The notes under the pieces: model-generated
Database searches by the model: none
The model's input: the letters and a program-made list of their open reading frames with translations, nothing else
What the model was told of the DNA's origin: nothing
Shown here: positions 52,901 through 61,190 of the stretch, one piece after another
How the letters are laid out: each line of letters begins with the position of its first letter
Position numbering within the stretch: position 1 is the first letter of the stretch
Source: Bacteroidales bacterium
GTDB lineage: Bacteria; Bacteroidota; Bacteroidia; Bacteroidales; UBA932
NCBI GenBank assembly: GCA_017471965.1
Contig: JAFURF010000052.1
Location: 1 to 63,755 of the forward strand
Length of the DNA stretch: 63,755 nt
Direction of reading: 5' to 3'
Translations under genes and position numbers: made by a program

Positions 52901-54087
52901 GAATTATCTTCAAGTTTTGAGTTCATCACAGTCAACAGGCGCTGAGGAGCACGATGTATTTCCATCGTCCTGTCACTTCGGTCTATTCCTATCAGCCCCT
53001 CACCCTTTGTTCCGATCCATAGCCATTCCCTGTCATCGACAAAGAGAGCACGGACAGGTTTGCCAAAGTCGAAACTGAAATCACTATACGTATATGAGCG
53101 TATGTCATAAGGCGCATCACAGTACGTGTAGACCCCAAGGCCATCGGTTGCAATCCATACAAGACTCTGATATCTGTCCTTGATCATCCCGAAGACTCCG
53201 GATTTTATATCAAGTTCCTCATCAAGCCACTTCCGGGCCTTGGCCTCGTACTTCAGACGGACGACGCCGCTCGTCTTGAAAGACAACAGGTAGTTTCCGT
53301 TAATTTCAATTACACCTGACGGCATACCCTTGAGCATCAGTTCATGTGATATATCCAAAATAAAGGTAAGTTCATTCCGTCTGACATTCAAGCGATACAG
53401 ACGATAGTCTGCGTCTATGATGAATATTGTATCGGGAGAATCCGCCAACTGATGATATATTACCGGCCTGTCAAACATGCTCACCGCCCGATCAAGATAT
53501 GGATTTCCATCATTCTCCATCCAATTGTACCGGCAGACGCCATGTTCACCGACAAACCAGCAGAATTCATCTGTCCCGCCCATCCATGCAATTGCTCCTT
53601 CTTCCGGGAGTTGATATTCAACAGACCTGAAAGTATTCTCACCGGACACGCTGACATGAAGCGAGCCATCCGTATCAAGAACCATCACCCTGTCAGTGCC
53701 GGCAATCTCCAATTTATAATTTCCGACATATTCAGGAAAGGAGACGGTATTGCCTGTACGTCTGTCAAGCCTGTGAAGCCCATGCATCGTCTGTATCCAG
53801 AGATTATTCTCCTCCGTTTCGACTATCCTTTCGATTAGATAACCGCCAAGATATCCTAACGGTCCCATTTCTGTCCGTTCAACCCGCTCTCCATAATAGA
53901 TGTTCAGACCGTCGAGAGTCCCGAACCAAAGCATGCCATCAGATGACTGATGCAGGGAAGTAACAGCACTGCTGGCCAGACCGTCTGCTACAGTCAACCG
54001 ACGCAGATTCTGAGAAAAAGCGAAAGAAAAGCATACAAACTGCAAGGAAACAAGACAAAAAAGACGGGAAACGACACTATTTCTCAT
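49981..54087 (-). CDS. Hybrid two-component system regulator of the mannosidase locus
   Basis: 1368 residues from the ATG at 54087 (MRNSVVSRLFCLVSLQFVCF, signal). Order: periplasmic two-propeller sensor with many WFGT/WIATD-type blades (about 30-680), a Y_Y_Y domain (LSHGDHTLSVKYRN), one membrane helix near 776-798, HisKA with His in VTHEFSTPLTLI (~832), HATPase (NALKYTPRGG, NGLGMAI), a receiver (VLVVDDNKDILFLL, Asp in LVITDVMMPG, ~1104-1220), and an AraC-type DNA-binding domain at the C-terminus. It should sense a released glycan fragment and activate the mannosidase genes downstream on the same strand. Confidence 0.96.
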   Translation of the reverse strand: MRNSVVSRLFCLVSLQFVCFSFAFSQNLRRLTVADGLASSAVTSLHQSSDGMLWFGTLDGLNIYYGERVERTEMGPLGYLGGYLIERIVETEENNLWIQTMHGLHRLDRRTGNTVSFPEYVGNYKLEIAGTDRVMVLDTDGSLHVSVSGENTFRSVEYQLPEEGAIAWMGGTDEFCWFVGEHGVCRYNWMENDGNPYLDRAVSMFDRPVIYHQLADSPDTIFIIDADYRLYRLNVRRNELTFILDISHELMLKGMPSGVIEINGNYLLSFKTSGVVRLKYEAKARKWLDEELDIKSGVFGMIKDRYQSLVWIATDGLGVYTYCDAPYDIRSYTYSDFSFDFGKPVRALFVDDREWLWIGTKGEGLIGIDRSDRTMEIHRAPQRLLTVMNSKLEDNSVYALSPSSYGGFWVGSEGGLNFYSYRTRSLHKVMGGEGLKYVHAVHETDDSVLWLATVGDGIYKASVSGNGGSLRLDDLKHHELMGGTMSSNYFFSMHHSESGNVWFGNRGYGVYRMGTDGLDRISYHNDRRPHLMNDVFALCEHDGILWIGTGTGVIGHGSDGQEIYIDHDDGLPNDIIRSLQMDANDGLWVATSNGLARIDTKTYDIRTYGAKNGLHVTEFSDGAFMRSDDVLYFGAMNGWVEITEKPDHVGTEEYVPPLYLISLREINGEEDAALSLHAMKCGPSEIPYMELDQDRNSFAVSFMAMDYINLGDYRYWYKLDSDEDGVWIDNGSNTTLSLTQLSHGDHTLSVKYRNNITDYESDPVQLHIRIRPYWWQTTLAKILAWMALMGIAVFVSAMIYSHIKRNHADALKTMEQRHIKEVYEEKLRFFTNVTHEFSTPLTLILSPCERILSHDGIDDFVRKYVSLIKKQTERLYLLIQEIIDYRRIETKHQQLFIESFNITEYIQDACGTFEVLAEKNGVVIEQHLENDLFWNMDRRCFPKIFANLMSNALKYTPRGGRIKVSLSRLTDKEMQLKVYNTGKGIREEDRKLIFNRYSVLDEVEEDASKILSRNGLGMAICHSSVQLLEGRIEIESELNRYAEFIVTLPLLPLTEVSGSMAVKDPIPFGMQNPESSDVFHLESAVRNSDTEDQALVRLPSKERSTVLVVDDNKDILFLLREVLSSHYDVETAHNADEALELLKNILPDLVITDVMMPGTDGMSLTRHIKRSKHTMHVPVIVLSAKNTDEDKTSGLRSGADVYIGKPFSVDYLLAVVNRLVESRKDMREYYNTSASAYVYVEGQLVTTEDKEFMYRLNDVVEKNLSNASLTTDQIADDLNMSSRSLYRRLKELNLQSPKEYVRERRMEKAVRLLQTSSRPIQEIIFECGFNNRAHFYKEFSKRFGMTPKDFRNSAIRKDHSLECGPDAL

Positions 54088-54122
54088 AAACAGACAAATC
54101 CTTTTGCAATTCATTATTTTGG

Positions 54123-54153
54123 CAAAGATACATACAATATTCATCTCATAAAA
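54123..54153 (-). promoter_or_regulatory. Promoter of the hybrid regulator gene
   Basis: On the minus strand TTTT (54150-54153), a 19-base spacer and TATCTTTG (54123-54130), 36 bases before the ATG at 54087. Confidence 0.6.
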
Positions 54154-54216
54154 CCGAATTTACCGATCATTAAGTCAACTTTTCCGCCAAGACTCATATA
54201 TTCAAATTTATTTTCA

Positions 54217-54224
54217 TATCTTTG
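54217..54224 (+). promoter_or_regulatory. Candidate -7 element for the aldo/keto reductase gene
   Basis: TATCTTTG fits TAnnTTTG, 46 bases before the ATG at 54270; the -33 position is not a match. Confidence 0.45.
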
Positions 54225-54269
54225 ACAGACATCTGGAATGCCTATGGAAAGGCATTTTCAATATAAACA

Positions 54270-55283
54270 ATGACATCTGACATGATCAACCCCATCTACT
54301 CCCCTGCAGCGGACCGCTACGAAAACGGAATGAAATACCGTCGTTGCGGCAGGAGCGGCATCCTGCTCCCTGAAATATCTTTAGGTCTTTGGCATAACTT
54401 CGGTGATGTCAACACTCTGGCAAACTCGATGGAGATGGCTCACTATGCCTTTGACAACGGCATCGTCCACTTCGACCTGGCGAACAATTACGGTCCGTCA
54501 TACGGTTCGGCAGAAGAGACCTTCGGCATCATCATGAAGAAGTCCTTCCTCCCCTACCGCGACGAACTATTCATCTCCAGCAAGGCAGGATATGACATGT
54601 GGCCCGGCCCATACGGCAACTGGGGCTCGCGCAAATACCTCATGGCGAGTCTTGACCAGAGTCTCAAAAGAATGAATCTGGATTATGTGGACCTGTTCTA
54701 CAGCCACAGATATGACCCAGAGACACCTCTCGAAGAGACTCTGCAGGCTCTGGTCGACATCGTCCGCCAGGGAAAAGCGCTCTATGTCGGCATATCGCGC
54801 TGGCCGAAGGAAGCGGCCCAGACCGCATACGAGTATCTAGCGGCACATGATGTACCTTGTCTGATATATCAAGGAAAATACAACATCTTCGACCGTGAAC
54901 CGGAAGAAGAAGGCATACTGAAGCATGCAAAAGAGAACGGAGCAGGATTCATAGGCTTTTCTCCACTTGCACAGGGACTCCTGACAGACCGCTACCTCAA
55001 CGGTATTCCTGCCGGCTCACGTATTGCTCATAATACCTCCCTGTCAAAGGACGAACTGACTGAGAAGAGAATTGCACAGATCAGCAAACTTGATGAAATG
55101 GCAAAGAAACGCGGTCAGACACTGGCTGAAATGGCCCTGTCATGGATCCTGAAGGATGACTTCGTGACAAGTGTCATCGTAGGAGCAAGTTCAGTCGCCC
55201 AACTCCAGAAGAACCTGAAAGCGATCCACGGCCCGGCCTTCACACCAGAAGAACTGGCAGAGATTGACCGCATCGTGCTCTGA
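54270..55283 (+). CDS. Aldo/keto reductase (YghZ-like)
   Basis: 337 residues. The aldo/keto reductase fold motifs are HFDLANNYGPSYGSAEE (catalytic Asp and Tyr), SSKAG (Lys), and YSHRYDPETPLEETL. The closest pattern is the glyceraldehyde-3-phosphate/methylglyoxal reductase type (MKYRRCGRSGILLPEISLGLW). It reduces aldehydes with NADPH. It is divergent from the hybrid regulator gene. A second ATG five codons in is possible as start. Confidence 0.93.
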   Translation: MTSDMINPIYSPAADRYENGMKYRRCGRSGILLPEISLGLWHNFGDVNTLANSMEMAHYAFDNGIVHFDLANNYGPSYGSAEETFGIIMKKSFLPYRDELFISSKAGYDMWPGPYGNWGSRKYLMASLDQSLKRMNLDYVDLFYSHRYDPETPLEETLQALVDIVRQGKALYVGISRWPKEAAQTAYEYLAAHDVPCLIYQGKYNIFDREPEEEGILKHAKENGAGFIGFSPLAQGLLTDRYLNGIPAGSRIAHNTSLSKDELTEKRIAQISKLDEMAKKRGQTLAEMALSWILKDDFVTSVIVGASSVAQLQKNLKAIHGPAFTPEELAEIDRIVL

Positions 55284-55333
55284 AAACGCAATTAGCGCAT
55301 CCTCAATCATTTATTTTATTCGCTGTCAAACAC

Positions 55334-55567
55334 TTATTTCCGGCACAGAGACACTACAGCATATATCAGCAGACGTATCAGGCACCATGCAAGATACAGT
55401 ATGACACTGAAGCAAAGCACATAGAAGAAAGATGTCACCATTTCCGAAAACGATGCATCATATTTCACGATCGCATATATGTGAATAAGATTGGCCAGAA
55501 CAAAACATGCCAGAAAGGAAACGATTTCGATTTTCTTCCGACGCACAGTCAATATTGTATCTTTCAT
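55334..55567 (-). CDS. Small two-TM protein, function unknown
   Basis: 77 residues: a basic N-terminus (TVRRKKIEI), then two membrane helices at about 14-33 and 43-72, ending in Arg-Lys. Its ATG overlaps the end of the Gfo/Idh remnant by 4 bases (ATGA type), suggesting it was once translated together with the intact upstream gene. No family recognised. Confidence 0.6.
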   Translation of the reverse strand: MKDTILTVRRKKIEIVSFLACFVLANLIHIYAIVKYDASFSEMVTSFFYVLCFSVILYLAWCLIRLLIYAVVSLCRK

Positions 55568-56185
55568 TTTTCCTGTCTTACGGATTTATGGTTCAAATAA
55601 TCTATCTTGTATTCTTCCGGAAAATAAAGGGTCCGCTCTTCTTCCATGGCCTGATGCCCCAGCAGGCATAACTGACTGGCATAATAGCCTTCTTCTGCTA
55701 TCCGTAGAGGCTGTTTACGGGTAATGACCGCTTCTACAAAAGCATCCAGCATCAAAGAGGTTCCGTCAGCCTTTGGTCTTTCACCGGTAATGTATTCCCC
55801 GTGATTCTCATTTGCAGTCTCTGGAGCCCAGCTGGTACCCGCAAACGGCAAGGTATCGAACAACTTGTTTTCCCAGTCATTGATCAACTGAAGGAATGCC
55901 GGTGCAGGAGCGATATCTTCAAAATAATATTTTCCTTTTTCAGGCTCAACCGTTCCCAGATTTCCCATTATCTGCTCCTCCAGACCATAGAACTTGTTTG
56001 AGATGACAGAATCAAAAGTCATCTTGACCCCATCATCGCTGGATTCATCAAAGAAATTTCCGACAGACTCCAGGTGCAGGACTTCCTTTCGTATCCGTTC
56101 CGTAAGAACAATCATTTCCTGCTCCTGCATTGTGCCGGACATCGCTATGTCAAACCTGGTATGCATGGCCGGAAACCATCCATAG
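55564..56185 (-). pseudogene. C-terminal remnant of a Gfo/Idh/MocA oxidoreductase
   Basis: About 207 residues matching only the C-terminal half of Bacteroidota Gfo/Idh enzymes (HTRFDIAMSGTMQEQEM, FVEAVITRKQPLRIAEEGYYASQL, EEERTLYFPEEYKIDYL). The N-terminal NAD-binding domain is missing. The frame is open upstream of the first ATG (56166) as far as the terminator of the DUF1080 gene, where it stops making sense, so a deletion appears to have joined that terminator to the 3' half. Intact relatives have ~440-480 residues. A translated fragment would lack cofactor binding. Confidence 0.8.
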
Positions 56186-56208
56186 AAAAACCCTCACCCG
56201 AAGGTGAG
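56184..56208 (-). terminator. Intrinsic terminator of the DUF1080 gene
   Basis: On the minus strand CTCACC-TTCG-GGTGAG (56193-56208, stable TTCG loop) is followed by GGTTTTTC. It lies 25 bases after the DUF1080 stop. Confidence 0.8.
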
Positions 56209-56233
56209 AGCCTGTATATGTGCTGGACTGGCA

Positions 56234-57583
56234 TTATTTCAGTTCCCTGACCTTCACATTCCGGAACCAGACCTCATCACCGTGGTCCTGCAGGAGGATG
56301 TGTCCTTCTTCTGCATTGCCGAAGTCAGGCCAGTCGCGATACTTGCTGTAAGCGACCAGTGCATTCCACATCTCATTGTTTCGGGTATACTCCAGAAGTT
56401 TCACTCCATTCAGGATATGGGTGACATTGTTTCCCTCTACAACAACAACCGCTGTATTCCAGTCATTTTTCCTGAACGGCTTGTCCTGAGGCGCAGGAAT
56501 GAGATCATACAGAGAGCCCACCTGACGGTTTCCTTTCACACCTAGTTTTGCGTCCGGATGCTTTTCATCGTCAAGAATCTGGAATTCACAGCCGATAGCG
56601 GAACCAGCCCCCTTGTTCAGGTCCGGATTCACAAAATACTTGATACCGCTATTGGCACCTTCGGTAATACGGAAATCCACGGAAAGGATGAAATTCCTGT
56701 ATTTCCTCCTGGTAATGATGTCTCCTCCATTGGTGGATTCGCCGCCATCACCTTTGTTTACTTTAAGTATCCCGTCTTCGATCGTCCAGCCGCTCTCAGG
56801 AAAACCTTCAAGTTTCGCACCTCTCCAGCCTTCGGTCGTACTTCCATCCCAAAGGAGAGTCCAGCCATTATTCTTTTCCGTTGGCGAAAGAGTGTTGGCG
56901 ATCAGGTTCACTTCCGGAGCAGACTCCGATGCCGGAGTGACATACTTTTCCACATCTTCTGTGCAGATACGTATATCTCTCCACGCAACCGTTCTGCCGG
57001 CTTCCTCTGGACCTCCGACAGCATGCACCTGCAATGCGATGAAACCGCTCGGGGTCATATCATCCCAGATGTTGGCACATGCCACACCATTCAACCATGT
57101 ACGTATGGAATTTCCAAGACACTCGATGCGCACCTTGTTCCACTGTCCGCTTCTGAAGGCCGTTCTGGCATCAGGGTTGACAGTCAGAGGGTAAATCCAA
57201 TATCTGCGTGCCTCATCATAGATTCCACCGGACCACGCACGTGATGAAGGGTCTATCTCAAACTGATAGCCATGGACACGGCCGTTCTGATAATCCTTCC
57301 TGCTTTCGCTACGGAACTGAATTCCGGAATTCATGGTATCATCTACCTTGAACTCCATTTCCAGGATGAAATCGCCGTAGTCCTTCTTTGTTGCAAGGAA
57401 TGTATTCGGTGTATGAACTTTCGTATATCCGACTATCGCACCATCTTCCACCTTGTACTCTGCCTTGCCATTCAACCTTTCCCAGCCGTTCAGGTTCTTT
57501 CCGTTGAAAAGAGGCTCCCAGTTCTGTGCTGAAATGGAAACGGTCATGCACAGACACATCAAAGTCAATATTCTATACTTCAT
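56234..57583 (-). CDS. Double-domain DUF1080 (3-keto-disaccharide hydrolase-like) protein
   Basis: 449 residues with a signal peptide (cut near SISAQN). Two tandem DUF1080 (PF06439) domains: about 25-215 ([33 protein letters not shown]) and 235-449 ([34 protein letters not shown]). The family has been renamed 3-keto-disaccharide hydrolase and cleaves 3-keto-glycosides in some members. Directly upstream is a Tat-exported Gfo/Idh enzyme that could supply the 3-keto sugar, so the pair may form a two-step oxidative glycosidase system. Confidence 0.88.
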   Translation of the reverse strand: MKYRILTLMCLCMTVSISAQNWEPLFNGKNLNGWERLNGKAEYKVEDGAIVGYTKVHTPNTFLATKKDYGDFILEMEFKVDDTMNSGIQFRSESRKDYQNGRVHGYQFEIDPSSRAWSGGIYDEARRYWIYPLTVNPDARTAFRSGQWNKVRIECLGNSIRTWLNGVACANIWDDMTPSGFIALQVHAVGGPEEAGRTVAWRDIRICTEDVEKYVTPASESAPEVNLIANTLSPTEKNNGWTLLWDGSTTEGWRGAKLEGFPESGWTIEDGILKVNKGDGGESTNGGDIITRRKYRNFILSVDFRITEGANSGIKYFVNPDLNKGAGSAIGCEFQILDDEKHPDAKLGVKGNRQVGSLYDLIPAPQDKPFRKNDWNTAVVVVEGNNVTHILNGVKLLEYTRNNEMWNALVAYSKYRDWPDFGNAEEGHILLQDHGDEVWFRNVKVRELK

Positions 57584-57598
57584 ATAATACCAGATAAT

Positions 57599-59032
57599 TT
57601 ACAGTTTATAATACTGATCCCAACCCTTACGAGGAGGTGCACCGGTCAGCATGGCATTTGCAAACGGATTGTTTGTGATTTCCTTGGTCCTCGGATCAAA
57701 GAACAACTGCGTATTGAAACGCTGTGCAAGGACACCGAGAGAGAAGACCTGACTGAGTATACCGTTTATTTCAAACGGAGAACGCGTCTTTTCCAGGCCC
57801 TGGCATGCAAGGAGGAAATTCTCATAATGGTCACTTGGACTCACCGGTATTTCCGGAAGTCTGTCTGCCATCTCCCTAGCCTTTTCTTCCGGTATGATCT
57901 CCAGAGTGCTTCCATGGCTTCCGCCCTTGAAGATCAAGTCCTTGCTGTAGATGATCTTGCCAGGATTCAGTTTTGCCTGCCTCTGGTCGGTCTGATTTGT
58001 AGTCGGGATATTAGGGTCCAGACCTGACACGCCATATCCTACAGGAATCGGCGGAAGATTATCAAGTCCGTCATACCAGGTGACATCGACCGGCGGCATT
58101 CCGTTCCTCTGCGGGAAACGGAAAAGAATTGTCGAAGAATATGGATAGAAATAATCATTATGACCGTCCGCATAAAGCATGTTCACTTCATATGGCAGGC
58201 CCAGTTCAAGGAATTCATGGGCTGTGTCAAGAATATGCGCACCCCAGTCACCCAAGGCTCCCATTCCGAAATCATACCAGCATCGCCACTGGCCCTGATG
58301 ATAGTCCTTATGGTAATCATGATGTTCAGCGCAGCAGAGCCATGTGTCCCAGTCCATATCTTTAGGAAGTTGCTGGCCGGTCGGGAAACGAGAGATTCCG
58401 GCATCCCATTTGTGCCACCTGCGTTCATTGTTCATATGTGCTGTGATTGCGGTGACATCCTTGATGATTCCCGCTTCCATCCAAGCCTTGAACTGGAAAT
58501 AGTTAGCCTCGGAATGACCCTGATTACCGACCTGAGTGACCTGATTCGGACGCTTTCTTGCTGCATTCATCAGAAGTTCCGCCTCATAGAAGGTACGGGC
58601 AAGAGGCTTTTCCACAAACACATGCTTTCCTTCGGCAAGTGCAAGCATACTGATAGGAAAATGCGAATGGTCCGGCGTAGCGATAGCAACAGCATCAAAC
58701 TCATTACCCGCTTCATCAAACAATTTTCGGAAATCTCGGAATCTCTTGGCATTCGGATATTTCGCCAATGCACCTTGACATTGTTTACCGTCCAGATCTA
58801 CATCGCACAACGCGATGACTTCAATCATACGGGTCTTTTCAAATGCTTCGATGACCTGGGCACCACGGTTACCGATACCGATGAATGCTATCTTCACCTT
58901 GTCTCCCCTGCGTTTCTTCTTTCCGGAATCCGGACTGTCTGCAGGCATTGCATGAAGAAGGCCGTTATGGCCTAATGCGAGTCCCGCTGATGCCAGAGAC
59001 ATCGTCTTCAAAAATTCTCTTCTAGTCGACAT
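57599..59032 (-). CDS. Tat-exported Gfo/Idh/MocA oxidoreductase
   Basis: 477 residues from the ATG at 59032, chosen because it begins with a Tat signal (STRREFLKTMSLASAGLALG). The frame extends further up to 59158 but that part is a relic of another gene. The NAD loop AFIGIGNRGAQV and motif HVFVEKPLART are intact, and GALGDWGAHILDTA and PYSSTILFRFP fit the Bacteroidota subgroup with a bound cofactor. It precedes the DUF1080 gene by 15 bases. Likely role: oxidation of a glycoside, possibly at C3, in the periplasm. Confidence 0.92.
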   Translation of the reverse strand: MSTRREFLKTMSLASAGLALGHNGLLHAMPADSPDSGKKKRRGDKVKIAFIGIGNRGAQVIEAFEKTRMIEVIALCDVDLDGKQCQGALAKYPNAKRFRDFRKLFDEAGNEFDAVAIATPDHSHFPISMLALAEGKHVFVEKPLARTFYEAELLMNAARKRPNQVTQVGNQGHSEANYFQFKAWMEAGIIKDVTAITAHMNNERRWHKWDAGISRFPTGQQLPKDMDWDTWLCCAEHHDYHKDYHQGQWRCWYDFGMGALGDWGAHILDTAHEFLELGLPYEVNMLYADGHNDYFYPYSSTILFRFPQRNGMPPVDVTWYDGLDNLPPIPVGYGVSGLDPNIPTTNQTDQRQAKLNPGKIIYSKDLIFKGGSHGSTLEIIPEEKAREMADRLPEIPVSPSDHYENFLLACQGLEKTRSPFEINGILSQVFSLGVLAQRFNTQLFFDPRTKEITNNPFANAMLTGAPPRKGWDQYYKL

Positions 59033-59065
59033 ATTTCTATAGTTTAATCGGTTAATAGTCTCGAT

Positions 59066-59180
59066 ATCGGATACAAGGTACGCTCTTGGCCTATCGTATG
59101 TCTCCGACTGTACACTGACATGACCGGTAGCGGGCAGGAGAAGCACCGCTGCCAGCATGAAATTTAAAAGCGGAATTCAT
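59066..59180 (-). pseudogene. Relic of the 5' end of a GH38 mannosidase gene
   Basis: On the minus strand this begins ATGAATTCCGC and then parallels codons 1-39 of the GH38 gene at 44598-48224: by hand count 69 of 90 bases match over the stretch encoding LAAVLLLPATGHVSVQSET and YDRPRAYLVSD. Two bases are lost near codon 9, shifting the frame, and similarity ends abruptly at 59066 where the GH38 catalytic motif should start. The fragment now lies just before the Gfo/Idh start and is not expected to be functional. Confidence 0.8.
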
Positions 59181-59296
59181 GATAGGATCAGTTTAAGTTT
59201 ACTAACTTTTACAAATCTAAGCATATTAACCTTAAACTCCAAGAGTTTTTTATCTACAACCACATCGAACAAACTCTTAAGAAAAGCCGTTGAGCA

Positions 59297-59480
59297 ATCG
59301 ACTAGGAGGAAAACAAAAGCAGTTTTCTTTTTACTTGTGTTTCCCAACCTCTCACACCACCGTACATGCGGTCCGCATAGCGCGGTTACTTACCGGCAAT
59401 GACATTTCCGCAGATTTTCTTTTGCATCTGCATATTTAGAGGCCAAGACAACGCAGACTCTTTTGCTTCTGTTATGGTGG
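59297..59480 (-). mobile_element. 3' relic of a group II intron (domains V-VI and maturase C-terminus)
   Basis: The minus strand carries a domain V-like hairpin (59356-59386: ACCGC..., ATGCGGACCGCAT, GTACGGTGGT), then GTGTGAGAGGTTGGG and a 3' end CCTCCTAGTCGAT at 59297, all close to the ends of bacterial group II introns. Upstream on the same strand a short frame ends ASKYADAKENLRKCHCR and stops 7 bases before domain V, possibly the tail of the intron-encoded protein. The two bases after ACCGC are GC where pairing needs CG, so domain V looks damaged. No 5' part is present. Most of the otherwise gene-free stretch 59181-59500 is this relic; 59181-59296 shows nothing else. Confidence 0.55.
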
Positions 59481-59500
59481 ATGATATGGACCCCTATAGC

Positions 59501-60685
59501 CTATGAACCAAATATCATCTTCAGCGCTTCTTTAGAGTCACCATTTCCTTGGTCAGCGGACAGCCTTAACCATTTGACTGCTTCAGCGACATCTTTTTCA
59601 ACACCACAACCATTATAATACATATATCCAAGATTATGTTGTGCATCGGCTAAACCTTGCTCTGCGGCTTTCTTATACCATTTAACTGCTTCGCTTTCAT
59701 CTTTTTCCATCACGCCATTTCCCGTTCTGTACATATTCCCCAAACTGTATTGCGCCTGCGGAAGTCCCTGAACGGCTGCTTCTCTGTACCATTTAACCGC
59801 TTCGGCTTCGTCTTGTTTTACTCCTGCTCCGACTTGGTACATGATAGCAAGATTGTACTGCGCAAGAACATGTCCTTGACCGGCTGCGACCCTGAACCAC
59901 CTTACTGACTCTTCTACACTCTTTGAGACACCTTTACCCTCACGATACATGCTTCCAAGGTTGTTCTGAGCAAGTGCATCCCCTTGCTCGGCTGCCTTTA
60001 TGTACCATTTAGCCGCTTCTGCATCTGACTTTTTAACCCCAAGACCGTGTGCATACAGATAACCCAAATAACATTGAGCATTAGCGTTCCCCTTTTCCGC
60101 ACTGCTTCTGAACCAAGTGAAAGCCTCCTCATATCTCATGCTTTCATAACACTCAACACCTTTTTCGCGACATTCTTCTGCGGTCATCAATGCCGTTTGT
60201 TCATTCACGACAGATTCCTCTTCATCAGTGGGCGATGCTATACCAGGCTTTTGAATTGGCTGTTCAATTTCTAAAGCAGACACCTTGCTAAGCAATGAGT
60301 TTATTAGAGCGTTCAATGCATCCTCTCTTTTCTCACCGATGCGCAGATCAACAAAGTCTAAACCACTGAGATCTAAGAGTATTGAATCATCATAATCGGT
60401 ATCATCCAACCTGATGGGAATGATAGATTTCTTCAGGTACACTGCCGCATCTACCTCCTTGACAGTCCAAGGTGATTTATTGGAATTACCAGAAGAGAAG
60501 AATAGGAATACATCAGAGTTCTTGATTGCCTGTACAATTACAGACTTGAAGGCATCCCCACTCATTATGCCGTCTCTATCAATCCACACAGTAAGTCCTC
60601 TTTCCTCGAGTTTATCTACTATAGACAACACCTGCTCGCTATCCTTTCTAGAATAAGACACGAATACATTAAATTTATTTTCCAT
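59501..60685 (-). CDS. TIR-domain protein with Sel1 repeats
   Basis: 394 residues. An N-terminal TIR domain (about 4-135: FNVFVSYSRKDSEQV, VWIDRDGI, VFLFFSSGNSNKSPWTVKEVDAA) has Glu77 at the position of the NAD-cleaving glutamate (S-x-W-x-x-x-E). After an acidic linker come five full Sel1-like repeats and a sixth partial one (AEAVKWYxxAAxQGxxxAQxxLGxMY pattern, 180-394). Sel1 repeats bind proteins. TIR proteins in bacteria often act as NADase effectors in anti-phage defence; this one sits alone, between a dead intron and broken mobile genes. Defence is inference. Confidence 0.88.
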   Translation of the reverse strand: MENKFNVFVSYSRKDSEQVLSIVDKLEERGLTVWIDRDGIMSGDAFKSVIVQAIKNSDVFLFFSSGNSNKSPWTVKEVDAAVYLKKSIIPIRLDDTDYDDSILLDLSGLDFVDLRIGEKREDALNALINSLLSKVSALEIEQPIQKPGIASPTDEEESVVNEQTALMTAEECREKGVECYESMRYEEAFTWFRSSAEKGNANAQCYLGYLYAHGLGVKKSDAEAAKWYIKAAEQGDALAQNNLGSMYREGKGVSKSVEESVRWFRVAAGQGHVLAQYNLAIMYQVGAGVKQDEAEAVKWYREAAVQGLPQAQYSLGNMYRTGNGVMEKDESEAVKWYKKAAEQGLADAQHNLGYMYYNGCGVEKDVAEAVKWLRLSADQGNGDSKEALKMIFGS

Positions 60686-60760
60686 CTTGCATGTAAATAG
60701 TGTTCGGTAAAAACATAAGAGTTCTTTGAAAATATTGAAAGTTAGATAGTTACAGAGTTT

Positions 60761-61042
60761 TTAACGCGGGCATATGAATCTTCTACCTGCAACAATGTTC
60801 TGAAATGAGACCAAGACATCTGTAAGTTCATTTGATAATCTCTTGATGACACTAGCCCCATATTCTGCACGGTTTTCACCTTGAAGTTCCTCCTCGGCAA
60901 TACGCTTACCCAACAACCAGTGTCTCTCCACTAATGCGACATTTACTGCCGCATACGCCTTCGCTCTGGCACTATCGATTATAGTCATTGCATCATTCAA
61001 CAGATTGCCTGTGCTTACATATAAAACATCCTGTTCCATCAT
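60761..61042 (-). pseudogene. N-terminal fragment of a DUF1016 (YhcG-like) protein
   Basis: 93 residues; about 15-72 (ARAKAYAAVNVALVERHWLLGKRI, YGASVIKRLSNELT) match the N-terminal domain of DUF1016/YhcG proteins, whose C-terminal PD-(D/E)xK nuclease domain is missing. The last ~20 residues do not fit the family, so the gene appears cut by a rearrangement. Intact members have ~330-370 residues. Confidence 0.75.
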
Positions 61043-61154
61043 AACAATATTTAATATCGCTAAGATAGTGATATTTATTCAAATGCAGTCATTAAATAAA
61101 TAATATCTAAATGGTTATCATTCCTGAACATACAATCAAATCACCGTAAAACAC

Positions 61155-61190
61155 GAAAAAACCGCAACGGAAGTACTTCTATTGCGGCTT
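61155..61190 (-). terminator. Hairpin with T-run on the minus strand
   Basis: CCGCAA and TTGCGG (61062+100 region: 61162-61167 and 61182-61187) pair, with GAAG-TA-CTTC stacked inside after a small internal loop. On the minus strand it is followed by TTTTTT, a good intrinsic terminator. Confidence 0.65.

Noticed and set aside
58160-58975. 271-codon antisense frame inside the Gfo/Idh gene
   Set aside because: Lies opposite conserved NAD-binding and catalytic motifs; composition is not protein-like.
59033-59158. In-frame N-terminal extension of the Gfo/Idh gene
   Set aside because: The extension is a relic of the GH38 gene start; the ATG at 59032 begins a proper Tat signal peptide.
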